DNA from: an uncultured Eggerthella sp.
Lineage (GTDB): Bacteria; Actinomycetota; Coriobacteriia; Coriobacteriales; Eggerthellaceae
NCBI GenBank assembly: GCA_900542265.1
Contig: UQML01000002.1
Location: 1-64,000, forward strand
Direction of reading: 5' to 3'
DNA: 64,000 bases
This document shows, one piece after another, positions 36,677 through 45,352 of the stretch (positions are counted from its first letter, which is position 1; every line of letters starts with the position of its first letter). The position numbers were made by a program, and so were the translations under genes. The notes beneath the pieces are model-generated. The model was not told the DNA's origin. It was given only the letters and a program-made list of their open reading frames with translations, and did no database searches.

Positions 36677-37165
36677 TTATTCAGCAGCCTCTGCAGCTTC
36701 AGCATCCTGGATTGCCTCTACTGCTTCATTAGTGGTTTCCTCAGCAGCCATCTCAGCAGCAAGGTCGCTCTCAGCAGTTTCGCCAGCAACAGCTTCATCA
36801 GTAGCCTTAGCAGCTTCCTCTTCTGCCTTCTTAGCATACTCAGCAGCACGCTGTGCTTTAGCCGCAGCCTTTGCTTCACGCTCTGCCTTCTTAGCAGCTT
36901 CTTTTGCCTCTACCTCAGCAGCACGCTCTGCCTTCTTAGCAGCTTCACGAGCAGCAACCGTCTCACGTGCAGCACCGAACTTATCAGCAAAACGCTGTAC
37001 ACGTCCGCCAGAGTCGATCAACTTCTGGGTGCCGGTAAAGAATGGATGGCATGCACTGCAGATGTCGACACGAATCTCAGGCTTAGTAGAACGAGTCTGG
37101 AAGGTGTTGCCGCAGGTGCAGGTTACCGTACAGTCAACATAATCTGGATGGATATCTTTTTTCAT
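36677..37165 (-). CDS. rpmE: 50S ribosomal protein L31 with Ala/Lys/Glu-rich extension
   Basis: Large-subunit protein. Residues 1-70 are a typical zinc-type L31: MKKDIHPDYV, CTVTCTCGN, and CSACHPFFTGTQKLIDSGGRVQRF. The following 90 residues are repetitive (AAKKAER repeated, then AE-rich acidic end), so the protein is more than twice the family's 70 residues. The DNA encoding it shows matching direct repeats (around 36820-36950). ATG with AAGGAG. The tail probably forms a long charged helix on the ribosome surface; its role is unknown. Confidence 0.92.
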   Translation of the reverse strand: MKKDIHPDYVDCTVTCTCGNTFQTRSTKPEIRVDICSACHPFFTGTQKLIDSGGRVQRFADKFGAARETVAAREAAKKAERAAEVEAKEAAKKAEREAKAAAKAQRAAEYAKKAEEEAAKATDEAVAGETAESDLAAEMAAEETTNEAVEAIQDAEAAEAAE

Positions 37166-37313
37166 AATATGGGTCTCCTTAAACACTCTTGGTTTCCGAC
37201 CAAAAGCAAGATTAGCCTTGCTAGTGTATCACACTGTTTCGAACTCACAAAAACAATCTGGTTCGCGGTTCACTTTTCTCCGTAATTCGTCCACAGAGCA
37301 CCGCGCTAATCCC

Positions 37314-37349
37314 CCTACGGCATCCAACCGTTTACCGTAGGCTTTTTCC
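37314..37349 (+). terminator. Terminator-like hairpin upstream of the metal transporter gene
   Basis: CCTACGG (37314-37320) pairs with CCGTAGG (37335-37341) and is followed by CTTTTTCC. No plus-strand gene precedes it, so it may end stray transcription or be part of a leader. Confidence 0.45.
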
Positions 37350-37376
37350 TCACAAGATAAATCCTCTCTTGCAGTG

Positions 37377-37403
37377 GTGTTACGTTTTATTTATTGGTAA
37401 CAT
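37377..37403. promoter_or_regulatory. NikR-like dyad upstream of binding-protein gene
   Basis: GTGTTAC (37377-37383), 13 bases, then GTAACAT (37397-37403). It fits GTGTTAC-N13/14-GTAACAC, reported for Geobacter NikR, except for the last base. A second copy stands before the FmdE gene of the same locus. It ends 5 bases before a possible -10 (TATAAC). Confidence 0.6.
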
Positions 37404-37470
37404 TACTTATAACAAAGCTCATTAGCTGACAACAGAAAATGAGCAGCCCAATGTCTATGAGGAGAAAAAC

Positions 37471-38613
37471 GTGTCTACTAAATCCTTTCCCAAACCATAC
37501 ATCCATCTACTTATAGCACTTTGTGCACTCGCATTGAGCATGGTGGCTCTCGCTGGTCTCACTGGTTGCTCAAACCAAAATAATACCTCTCAAGCAGACG
37601 AAGAGACACGTACGGTAACTGATATGCGTGGCCGCAGTGTAGACATTCCCGCTAATCCTGACCGCCTGGTTGCTATTGGATGTGCACTCCGACCGGTTTG
37701 TTATCTACAAGCAGCCGATGAGGTAGTTGGCATAGAAGCATCTGAAAAAGAAGACAATATCGCATGCGCCTATCGTCATGTTAATCATGACTTGTTTGCC
37801 AATCTTCCTGTTATTGGCGATGGAGGGTCAAGTGGCGTAAGCGTTAACGAAGAGGCGCTCATGAAAGTTGAGCCTGATCTTGTTATTTGCGATAGTCTTT
37901 CTGCTGATGAGGCAGACAACCTTCAGCAAAAGACAGGTATTCCCTTTGTATGTCTTGACCAACCAGAAACCATGTTTGATATGAAGTATTACGATAACCT
38001 TGAATTTTTGGGCAACGTCCTTAAAAAAGAAGAGCGCGCCAGTGACGTTATCACCTACATCAAAAATATTGAGCAGGATTTAATGGACAAAAGTGCTGCT
38101 TCTGAAAAAGCCAATACCGTTACTGCCTATGCTGCTGGCATTAGTTTTCGTGGTGGTCATGGCTTTGATGGTACTGAAGCCAACTTCCAGCCCTTTACCG
38201 CATGTGATGTTACCAACATTGCTAACGACAAAGGATCCACGGGCGCTTACACTATTGATCTTGAATCCGTTTCGAACGCTCAACCTGACTACATCTTTAT
38301 GGATTGCAGTAATTTGAGCCTCATCGCCGAAGATTATCATAATAATCCAAGCTACTTTAATGCCCTTGATGCCGTTAAAGCAGGAAACACCTATTCGCTT
38401 ATCCCCTACCGCTTCTATTCCACCAACGTGGAGCTTGCCCTAGCTGACTGCTATCAGGTTGGCGCAACGGTCTACCCCGATACATTTACTGATGCAAACC
38501 CCACTGATAAGCTCAACGAGATTAGTGAATTTTTCTTAGGCGCCAAGCTTTCAGATGAGCTGGCTGCGCACGGCTATGAATTTACTCAACTTGATATTGC
38601 CACGATGGCATAG
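37471..38613 (+). CDS. FecB/TroA-type ABC transporter substrate-binding lipoprotein
   Basis: Binds a metal or metal chelate outside the cell for the FecCD-type permease encoded at 40534. 380 residues. Lipobox LTGC (Cys33) after a hydrophobic signal. The periplasmic-binding fold of the FecB class is seen in RTVTDMRGRSVDIPANPDRLVAIG, VEPDLVICDSLSADEA and QPDYIFMDCSNLS. GTG start with AGGAGA. Nickel is the favoured substrate because of the dyad upstream and the His-rich partner ATPase; a corrinoid or iron chelate remains possible. Confidence 0.85.
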   Translation: MSTKSFPKPYIHLLIALCALALSMVALAGLTGCSNQNNTSQADEETRTVTDMRGRSVDIPANPDRLVAIGCALRPVCYLQAADEVVGIEASEKEDNIACAYRHVNHDLFANLPVIGDGGSSGVSVNEEALMKVEPDLVICDSLSADEADNLQQKTGIPFVCLDQPETMFDMKYYDNLEFLGNVLKKEERASDVITYIKNIEQDLMDKSAASEKANTVTAYAAGISFRGGHGFDGTEANFQPFTACDVTNIANDKGSTGAYTIDLESVSNAQPDYIFMDCSNLSLIAEDYHNNPSYFNALDAVKAGNTYSLIPYRFYSTNVELALADCYQVGATVYPDTFTDANPTDKLNEISEFFLGAKLSDELAAHGYEFTQLDIATMA

Positions 38614-38649
38614 TTTTTTTGATACTTGATAGATGCTTGATATCGAGGT

Positions 38650-38680
38650 GTAACTGCTTACCTAATGGATAAGCAGTTAC
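38650..38680. terminator. Hairpin between convergent genes
   Basis: GTAACTGCTTA (38650-38660) and its complement (38670-38680) form an 11-base stem with a 9-base loop. It overlaps the stop of the methyltransferase gene. A TTTTTTT run lies at 38612-38618 rather than directly after the stem, so efficiency is uncertain. Confidence 0.5.
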
Positions 38681-39492
38681 ATGTGCCAACCCATCATAAC
38701 AACAGTGGTCTCAATACGCTCATACACCACATCGTCCTCCGCAAGTAAGGTAAGGTAATCATTAACCCATGCCTTTTGCTTAGACGTGAGATCTGTTGCT
38801 ACCAAGTGATTGGAATAGATTTCTTTTGCATCAGCAAGCGTGCGCTTATCAATCCATACATCATCGTAGTGTTCAACACGTGGCGTCTTTCCAGATAGCC
38901 AGGCAAGCGCAAAGGTGTAGAGACAATTCTCGTCACGTTTATCACGCGTAGAGGTAATGCCAAGGCGATGCCGCAATTCTTGCAAGACAAAATCATTACG
39001 GCGCGCGGGGATAGCAACGTAGCACCATGTATTAGCAAGCTTCATCATTTTCTGGAAAGCTGCACCGCTACTCAGTGCTGGCGTAAAGTGAGCAAACACA
39101 ATATCAAATGGTCCATCAGCAACGTCATCAAAGGTACATGTAGTAAAGTCGTCGCAGATAAACGAAACATTCTCTACCTGTTCAGCCTCGGCACGAGCAC
39201 ACGCCGCTTCAATCATTTTGGGCGATAGGTCACATCCCACTACCCGTTTGACGTAGGGCGCAAGCGCAATACTATAACCACCCGCACCACATCCAATATC
39301 AAGCACAGTCATCTGAACAGCGTTTCCCGCAAGAAGCCCCACCTCAGCATCCATAAACTGAAGGAATGGATCCTGCTCAAACAAAGGGATTGGTTGCTCT
39401 GCGTAACCTGCAGCAGCTTCATCCCACACCTCAACTTGAGAAAAGCCGTTTTTTGATGTACCCCATCGCCTTATAATATCTTGTTCATCCAT
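38677..39492 (-). CDS. SAM-dependent methyltransferase of the metal-transporter locus
   Basis: Class I methyltransferase, 271 residues: motif I VLDIGCGAGGYSIALA near residue 64, acidic residue in GCDLSPKMIEAA. Substrate unknown. LYTFALAWLSGKTPRV and the following helix align with LYAFGIASELGYFPQV in the methyltransferase at 7639, so they belong to one family; this copy lacks the His tail. Last gene of the run FmdE-permease-ATPase-methyltransferase, 66 bases behind the ATPase. Making or modifying a metal chelator, or methylating a metal-binding partner, are guesses. Confidence 0.82.
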   Translation of the reverse strand: MDEQDIIRRWGTSKNGFSQVEVWDEAAAGYAEQPIPLFEQDPFLQFMDAEVGLLAGNAVQMTVLDIGCGAGGYSIALAPYVKRVVGCDLSPKMIEAACARAEAEQVENVSFICDDFTTCTFDDVADGPFDIVFAHFTPALSSGAAFQKMMKLANTWCYVAIPARRNDFVLQELRHRLGITSTRDKRDENCLYTFALAWLSGKTPRVEHYDDVWIDKRTLADAKEIYSNHLVATDLTSKQKAWVNDYLTLLAEDDVVYERIETTVVMMGWHM

Positions 39493-39558
39493 TGAGGAAC
39501 TCCCTGCAAACTTTTTAAAACTTCTTGCAAAGCCTGCCTAAAGAATGCCTAAACATGC

Positions 39559-40530
39559 CTATACAGATATGTCAGGAACAGCAATGGGCACCCCGTCAAT
39601 CTCGATGATCTTAAATGGTGTCCCATATGTTTGCGAAAGCGCCTTGTCTGTTACGACCGTTTTGTCGCCTGATGCCACAACATCGCCGCCTGACATCAGT
39701 ATAAAGCGATCACAAAAACGCAAAGCTAGATTGATGTCGTGAAGCACGAGCACGGTGGCCAAACCACTAAGGTGCGTGATGCGGCGAATTACCCTCAATA
39801 CTTCAAGTTGGTTTTTAGGATCAAGAGCGCTCGTTGGTTCATCAAGAATAAGAATGTGCGGTTCTTGCGCAAGGGCTCGAGCAATAAAGACCTTTTGACG
39901 CTCGCCTCCGGAAAGCTCATCACAAAACCGCTCACTAAAGGCTTCAAGCTCCAAGTCAAGCAAGGCTTGACTGACTACTTCCCTATCAATGGGACGCAAC
40001 GTCCAAGAAATGTGTGGCTTGCGGCCTAAGAGCACTTCATCGTACACACTCAAATGCGGCACGCGTTGCTGTTGGGCAACATAGGCAATGCGCTTAGCCA
40101 CTTGCTTGCGATTCAGCTCACCCATATTTTGCCCATCAATATATACCGTGCCTACCTCAGGCTCGGTAATCCCCGCGAGCAAATCAAGAAGCGTTGATTT
40201 TCCCGCACCATTGTTACCCAAAATAGCAAGCATCGACCCCGGGTATGCCTCAAGAGAAAGCTTTTCAAATACAGGCTTTGTTTGTTTGGGATAGGTATAG
40301 GTTAGCTCTTGGGCGCGTAGCGGCGGATCGACCTTGGCGAGCGTCTCATGCGAATGCTCAGGGATAGCATCAGCAGCATGACTCTCCACATGCGGATCAA
40401 ACACAATCTCGTCGGCGAGCGATTCTGAATGCTCATGCGCTACTTCTCCACCAACATGGGTGTGGTAGTGGCTATGGATTGTCCCATCGGCATGCTCGTG
40501 TACATGCGCGTGCGTAAATGGTTCGGACAT
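39559..40530 (-). CDS. ABC transporter ATPase (FecE type) with His-rich N-terminus
   Basis: Energises the FecCD-type permease next door. 323 residues. The first 64 residues carry 14 histidines in HxH patterns (HAHVHEH, HSHYHTH, HEH), which should bind Ni, Co or Zn. The ATPase follows from about residue 72: Walker A GNNGAGKST, the Q-loop, LSGGERQKVFIARAL and LILDEPTSALD. Family members lack such an N-terminus. It begins 3 bases after the permease stop. Confidence 0.92.
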   Translation of the reverse strand: MSEPFTHAHVHEHADGTIHSHYHTHVGGEVAHEHSESLADEIVFDPHVESHAADAIPEHSHETLAKVDPPLRAQELTYTYPKQTKPVFEKLSLEAYPGSMLAILGNNGAGKSTLLDLLAGITEPEVGTVYIDGQNMGELNRKQVAKRIAYVAQQQRVPHLSVYDEVLLGRKPHISWTLRPIDREVVSQALLDLELEAFSERFCDELSGGERQKVFIARALAQEPHILILDEPTSALDPKNQLEVLRVIRRITHLSGLATVLVLHDINLALRFCDRFILMSGGDVVASGDKTVVTDKALSQTYGTPFKIIEIDGVPIAVPDISV

Positions 40531-40533
40531 ACG

Positions 40534-41607
40534 CTACCTCCGATACCCACGATAGAGCAGATACAAAAACAGTGGAGCGCCCAAAAATGACGTGATAGCA
40601 CCGATAGGTAAAATAATGGGAGAAATAATCATACGGGCGATAAGGTCGCTCGCAAGCATGATCACTGATCCTAGCACGAGAGATGCAGGCAAAAGATAGC
40701 GATAATCATTACCAACAATGCGTCGAGCAATGTGTGGCGCAATCAAACCAATAAAGTTAATGAGACCAACAAACGACACCATAGCCGCTGCCATAATAGA
40801 GGCAAACAATACACCTAACACACGCACGCGGTCAACGCTAACACCTAAGCCGCCAGCTACATGGCCACCATTTTGAAGGGCATTATAATTCCAGCGGTTT
40901 GCAAAAAAATAAACCGCACAAATACAACCCACCACAAACATGAATCCCATTTGAGGCCAGGTTGCACGCCCAAGATCACCGAACTGCCAAAACATAACTT
41001 TGGCAAGCTCAACGTCTTCGGCAAAGTATTGGATGATAGTTGACCCTCCCGCCCAAAGAGCAGAAAGTGCCACACCAACCAATATGATGCTCTCAGGACG
41101 CAAAAGCCCCATGCGCGAAAACGCGAGCACAACAAGGCTAGAAATCATGGCACCAACAAATGCAAAGAGAGCAGTCATTCCCATATTGACTGTTGCCGTT
41201 GTTCCGGTAAGTGCGGGAATAATAATAAGGATGGCAAAGGTAGCACCAAAGCCAGCGCCTTGTGAAATGCCTACGGTGGAAGAAGAAGCAAGCGGGTTTT
41301 CAAGCACGCTTTGCAAGACCGCACCTGCGAGCGCTAATCCCGCTCCTGAGATAAGCGCACATACCACACGTGGCAGACGAATTCCTTGTACAGCGGCTAT
41401 ATCGCTCGGTGAACCTTGCCCAAAAAGCGCTGCCAAACTCGTCGGGATATCAAGAGAAGAAGCACCACAGGCTAGCGCAACTGCCGCGGTCACAAGCAAC
41501 ACCAGCACGAGTACACCGATGCGTACCATATTGCGACGTTCAAGGTGTTTTTGGCTCGCTGTTATAGCTTTTGCTCGGCCTTGAAGCGTGTGATCTGCGG
41601 CGTGCAT
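40534..41607 (-). CDS. FecCD-type ABC transporter permease
   Basis: Integral membrane subunit of an importer for metals or metal chelates. 357 residues, with the usual ten or so helices and family marks RLPRVVCALISGAGLALAGAVLQ, NPLASSSTVGISQGAGFGA and the ATPase-contact FVGLINFIGLIAPHIARRIVGNDYR. Only one permease gene, so it should act as a homodimer. It starts 9 bases after the FmdE stop. Confidence 0.92.
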   Translation of the reverse strand: MHAADHTLQGRAKAITASQKHLERRNMVRIGVLVLVLLVTAAVALACGASSLDIPTSLAALFGQGSPSDIAAVQGIRLPRVVCALISGAGLALAGAVLQSVLENPLASSSTVGISQGAGFGATFAILIIIPALTGTTATVNMGMTALFAFVGAMISSLVVLAFSRMGLLRPESIILVGVALSALWAGGSTIIQYFAEDVELAKVMFWQFGDLGRATWPQMGFMFVVGCICAVYFFANRWNYNALQNGGHVAGGLGVSVDRVRVLGVLFASIMAAAMVSFVGLINFIGLIAPHIARRIVGNDYRYLLPASLVLGSVIMLASDLIARMIISPIILPIGAITSFLGAPLFLYLLYRGYRR

Positions 41608-41616
41608 AGCGCGACC

Positions 41617-42210
41617 TTAAAATCCTTCACGATCATACGCGTCATAGCAATCAAGACAAACTGGTTTGCCCTCATGCAAGCGAAGCGCATATTCAGCCGT
41701 TAACTCACCGCAAACTGAACAGATTTCTGAAGCAAAATGACGTGCTGGCTCAGGCAAAGTCCAACGAGGTTCTTTGATCTCAAAAAGTTCAGTATAGGGT
41801 GTTTCTACAAGATAGGCTTTAAACTCATCGCGCGTCATACCTTGTCCTAGATCAGGTTTTAAGTAAAGACGTACTGCTTTGCCGGTATCACGCGTATAGA
41901 AAGAAAATGCCATTTTGCCGCGCAAACGCGGAATTAAGTTAGCTTTCCCGTACGTGCAGCCTAATAAACTTTGAATAGCATCAACACAGCAGGCGTCGTT
42001 TTCGGTGATACAAACAAGCTCTTCATCAATTGCCGGAAGCGTTTGCGCATCAAGATCAAACTCCGCAATGACCGCCTCACATGCTTTATACCCAATAGCA
42101 AGTCCGGGGCATTCGTGTCCATGAAAAGCAACTGCTTTGTCCCAAAAACTACGATCAAGTAAAGTTGTTAACGTTGTATCAGATGAAAAAGGAGTTGTGT
42201 TAGATGGCAT
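41617..42210 (-). CDS. FmdE-family protein of the metal-transporter locus
   Basis: 197 residues from the ATG at 42210, which has AAGGAAG. Hallmark FHGHECPGLAIGYKACEA near residue 28, the ENDACCVDAIQSLLGCTYGKANL segment, and a C-terminal four-Cys zinc ribbon (CSVCG, CLDC). Paralog of the protein at 7068-7625. First gene of a transporter operon and directly behind a NikR-like dyad. A role as a cytoplasmic metal receiver or chaperone is inference; the family has no firm function. Confidence 0.87.
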   Translation of the reverse strand: MPSNTTPFSSDTTLTTLLDRSFWDKAVAFHGHECPGLAIGYKACEAVIAEFDLDAQTLPAIDEELVCITENDACCVDAIQSLLGCTYGKANLIPRLRGKMAFSFYTRDTGKAVRLYLKPDLGQGMTRDEFKAYLVETPYTELFEIKEPRWTLPEPARHFASEICSVCGELTAEYALRLHEGKPVCLDCYDAYDREGF

Positions 42211-42236
42211 TGTTATCTTCCTTAAATTCGTAACAC
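42210..42236. promoter_or_regulatory. NikR-like dyad at the FmdE start
   Basis: On the minus strand GTGTTAC (42236-42230), 13 bases, ATAACA (42216-42211), then the A of the start codon. The first ten bases TGGTGTTACG are identical to the copy at 37375-37384. It covers the ribosome site and touches the ATG, so a repressor here would lie downstream of the promoter. Confidence 0.55.
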
Positions 42237-42303
42237 CATCTATCCTAGGGTAGTTCCGCTGCCGATATGCAGAAAAAGCTCTACTCATCGGCAGGCGGAA
42301 ATG

Positions 42304-44352
42304 TTATTTCTTTTTCTTGTCTTTGATCTGCGTGGGATGGAGCTTGAAAAAGTCTGTCCTTGGCGGCAATTCACGTACACGATGACGTCCTTCGGAAAGT
42401 TCATGAGCATTACACAACTCATCCATCGAGGTAAAGTCATAATTCCAGCTAAAGAACTCATCGAAATCAAAGTTCAGATAATCACAAATGCGCTCACATG
42501 CTGCCGGCACGATAGGATGCATTAAAAGCGTAGCAATACGCAGCATAAAGAAGGTATCAAGCAGCGTCTGGCGACGTTTTTCCTGATCATCATCTTGCTC
42601 AGCAATACGCGTATTGTCGGTCCAATATTTATTAACATCACGAATAAAGGTATCCATGAGAGTCATAACAGAATGGAGCTCGACTTTATACATCAAATGG
42701 TCATACCGCGCGAGCACCCGATCGGTCATCTCGAGAACCTCATCAGTAACTTTTCCGAGTGGCATATATCCATCAAAGTATTTATACGCTGCATACAAAC
42801 AGCTGCGCGGAATACGATTGAACACTTTAGCGAGCATTGTTCCTTCTTTGAGCGCTGGATCAGCCACCCGCGGATCATCGCGTTTTACAGGATCAGTCTC
42901 AAATACTTTAGGTTTAAAGCCAACAGATTTCTGATCGAGTGCCAACGCCAAGAAATGAGCACGCAACTGCTCAGGCGTGTAATAATCTAAAAGTTCAGCA
43001 GCACTCGGTGGTTTTACAGCACCTGACGATGAGGCTTTCTTATCCCCAAATAGAATGTGATGATTAGCAACCAGTTTAGTCTGCTGCAAAAATCCATTGG
43101 GAGCATCCTCAACCACGGGTTGCTTGTCTTGCAAAGCAGCAAATAAAGCTGGCTGCGCAACACCATAAAAGTAAAGATTATCTTGACCAATAAACTGATA
43201 GACAGTTGCGTCTTTATCGCACCAGAATTTACGCCACTCCCCACGAGGACAACCATGGAGATCTTTGCAGGCAACCGTAAACGAGATGGGGGCCCACAAG
43301 CTCTCAGGCCAGCACCAAAAAGTCAACCCTTTAACTCCATCAATCTCAGGAACGGGAACGCCCCAGCTCACATTGCCTGAAATTCGAAATGGCACAAGGG
43401 CTTTCCCTGTTCTAAATTGAATACCTGCTTCTCCCAAAACAGAACGCGCCTTATCACGCTCTTCAAGGGAGGGAAATTCAATCTCAAAGCTCTGCTTACC
43501 TTTTTCAGGCGCACGATAGACATGAGCAGGAAGTGCATCAGCAACACTAAGGTATGCCTCATAGAAATCCTGTTTGATATAAATAATAGGAGGAACAAGA
43601 AATTCCCCAATAGTTTTAGGCACCAATGCTCTAACTTGAGGATCTTTTTCTTGAGCTTTTTCGTAGTCAGAAACAATATATGACAGGTCAGGAAGATCAA
43701 AATACCAGTTGCTCACCTTGCGCATTTCCGGCTTAACACCAGTGATGCTCGAAATAGGGTTAATCAGATCCTCCGGCTCATACTGATGACCCATATCACA
43801 TTCATCAGCATACCCCTTCTCACCCTTGCAACCTTGAACAGGACAACGCCCCACAACCTGACGGCCATTCAAAAACATCTCAGCTTCAGGGTCATAGAAC
43901 TGCAGGGTTGATTCCAAATGGAGATAGCCTTTTTTGTATAAATGTTCAACGATGCGCTGCGAAACAACTTGATGCACTTCACCAGCATGGCCAAAGCCAG
44001 AACCCGCAAACAAGTCAAGTGAAATATCGTAAGCCTCAAGCGTTTCTGCTTGACGGTTGTGATTACGCTCAACATATTCTTCAATAGTGCCTTCGAATGT
44101 TCCCGCCTCGACTTCTTTGCGGTACCCCTCCTCAATCGGAGAGCCATAACAGTCAGTACCGGAAACAAAAATGACATTATCTTTACCAATACGATCACGC
44201 AAAAAACGTGCAAAGCAATCAGCAGGAACAAAAACACCACCAACATGACCAAAGTGCAAATTCTTGTTTCCGTAAGGCATGCCAGCCGTTACAACGGCAC
44301 GCTTTGGCCAAGGCGCTGGTGCACTTTTACTGAGCGATGGATTGTGTGGCAT
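42304..44352 (-). CDS. metG: Methionyl-tRNA synthetase
   Basis: Charges tRNA-Met. 682 residues from the ATG at 44352 with GGAGG. The HIGH motif is HFGH in MPYGNKNLHFGHVGG; zinc-binding CPVQGC with CDMGH follows; the KMSKS loop reads KASSSG, lacking the usual second Lys. LSWGVPVPEIDG-like and WFDLPDLS segments fit. The C-terminal helical anticodon domain is present and no tRNA-binding tail domain is obvious. Overlaps the end of sppA by 26 bases. Confidence 0.93.
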   Translation of the reverse strand: MPHNPSLSKSAPAPWPKRAVVTAGMPYGNKNLHFGHVGGVFVPADCFARFLRDRIGKDNVIFVSGTDCYGSPIEEGYRKEVEAGTFEGTIEEYVERNHNRQAETLEAYDISLDLFAGSGFGHAGEVHQVVSQRIVEHLYKKGYLHLESTLQFYDPEAEMFLNGRQVVGRCPVQGCKGEKGYADECDMGHQYEPEDLINPISSITGVKPEMRKVSNWYFDLPDLSYIVSDYEKAQEKDPQVRALVPKTIGEFLVPPIIYIKQDFYEAYLSVADALPAHVYRAPEKGKQSFEIEFPSLEERDKARSVLGEAGIQFRTGKALVPFRISGNVSWGVPVPEIDGVKGLTFWCWPESLWAPISFTVACKDLHGCPRGEWRKFWCDKDATVYQFIGQDNLYFYGVAQPALFAALQDKQPVVEDAPNGFLQQTKLVANHHILFGDKKASSSGAVKPPSAAELLDYYTPEQLRAHFLALALDQKSVGFKPKVFETDPVKRDDPRVADPALKEGTMLAKVFNRIPRSCLYAAYKYFDGYMPLGKVTDEVLEMTDRVLARYDHLMYKVELHSVMTLMDTFIRDVNKYWTDNTRIAEQDDDQEKRRQTLLDTFFMLRIATLLMHPIVPAACERICDYLNFDFDEFFSWNYDFTSMDELCNAHELSEGRHRVRELPPRTDFFKLHPTQIKDKKKK

Positions 44353-45328
44353 ATGGCGTTCCTCCATTCTTAGTTAACGCCCCAACTGACGAATCAGTTT
44401 TAGCAAATAAATCAAGTATGCTCCAGTCATTGGAGTTGGATAATGATTGTATAGAATACGATGAGGCTCCAACTAATGAAGCAGCTTTATTGCAAGCATC
44501 TTCAAAGGTTCCAATCTCATCAACAAGACCGTTTTCTAATCCATCAAGACCAGTAAAAGGCATACCCGTAGCCAGTTTGCGCACCTCTTCTACAGGCATA
44601 TCGCGCCCTTCAGAAACCGAGGTGATAAATGTCTCATTAATCTGATTGACCAAATCCTGATAGTATGCAATCTCTTCTGGGGTCAACGGGCGAGTACCAT
44701 AGCTTGAATCTTTTGATTCTGCACTTGCAATATTGGTTACCTCTACACCTAACGTTGTCAAAAGACCTGAGTAATCAATAAGCTGCATGACCGTTCCAAT
44801 AGCGCCCACGCTTGATGCCTGGTTAGCAACAATCCAATCAGTTTGCGATGAGATTAAATAGGCAGCAGAAGCGTTGGTGGAACCGGTCGATACCACAATG
44901 GGCTTAGAGAAATCTTTGACATAGGTTGCCATTTCTTCTCCAGCCGCTGCAGCCCCTCCTCCTGAATCAACGCGCAATACCACCGCATCAATAGAAGGAT
45001 CATGTTCGGCTTGCTGTAAAAGCGAGCGCAAGCCTTCAGGGGTATTGGCTCCTCCATCGGAACCTATAGTTCCATCCAGCGTAATTACTCCAAGTGTACT
45101 TGCTGGAGCACTAAGCGCTTTATATACCGCCGACCCTATTACCCCAAGTGCAATCAAAACTGCCACCACAATCGTCACAATAACAATGATCTTGTTGCGC
45201 TTTGCATTTGGACGCGCATTAGGTGACGTTGCAGAATATGGAGCGCCCGCTGGTACAGGAGCCCCATAGCCATAAGGCGGAACACTATCGTAAGAAGAAG
45301 ACGGGTAGCCTTTGTCTGGTGTAGTCAT
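44327..45328 (-). CDS. sppA: Signal peptide peptidase SppA (S49 family)
   Basis: Membrane-bound serine protease that degrades leftover signal peptides. 333 residues. A Pro/Gly/Tyr-rich cytoplasmic N-terminus, one membrane helix about 46-70, then the S49 domain: VDSGGGAAAAGEEMATYV, nucleophile segment TNASAAYLISSQTDWIVAN and the Lys general base in AESKDSSYGTRPLTPEE. Short single-domain type of Gram-positives. Confidence 0.9.
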   Translation of the reverse strand: MTTPDKGYPSSSYDSVPPYGYGAPVPAGAPYSATSPNARPNAKRNKIIVIVTIVVAVLIALGVIGSAVYKALSAPASTLGVITLDGTIGSDGGANTPEGLRSLLQQAEHDPSIDAVVLRVDSGGGAAAAGEEMATYVKDFSKPIVVSTGSTNASAAYLISSQTDWIVANQASSVGAIGTVMQLIDYSGLLTTLGVEVTNIASAESKDSSYGTRPLTPEEIAYYQDLVNQINETFITSVSEGRDMPVEEVRKLATGMPFTGLDGLENGLVDEIGTFEDACNKAASLVGASSYSIQSLSNSNDWSILDLFAKTDSSVGALTKNGGTPYATQSIAQ

Positions 45329-45352
45329 ACTTTTTGACCTTAGATCCCTAGA

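Larger units (their letters stand above)
37166..37470. other. rpmE / binding-protein divergent region
   Basis: 305 bases between divergent genes. It holds a terminator-like hairpin on the plus strand (37314-37349), the NikR-like dyad (37377-37403), a possible -10 TATAAC at 37408-37413, and a GCTCATT/AATGAGC hairpin (37418-37424, 37439-37445) just ahead of the AGGAGA ribosome site. Confidence 0.55.
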
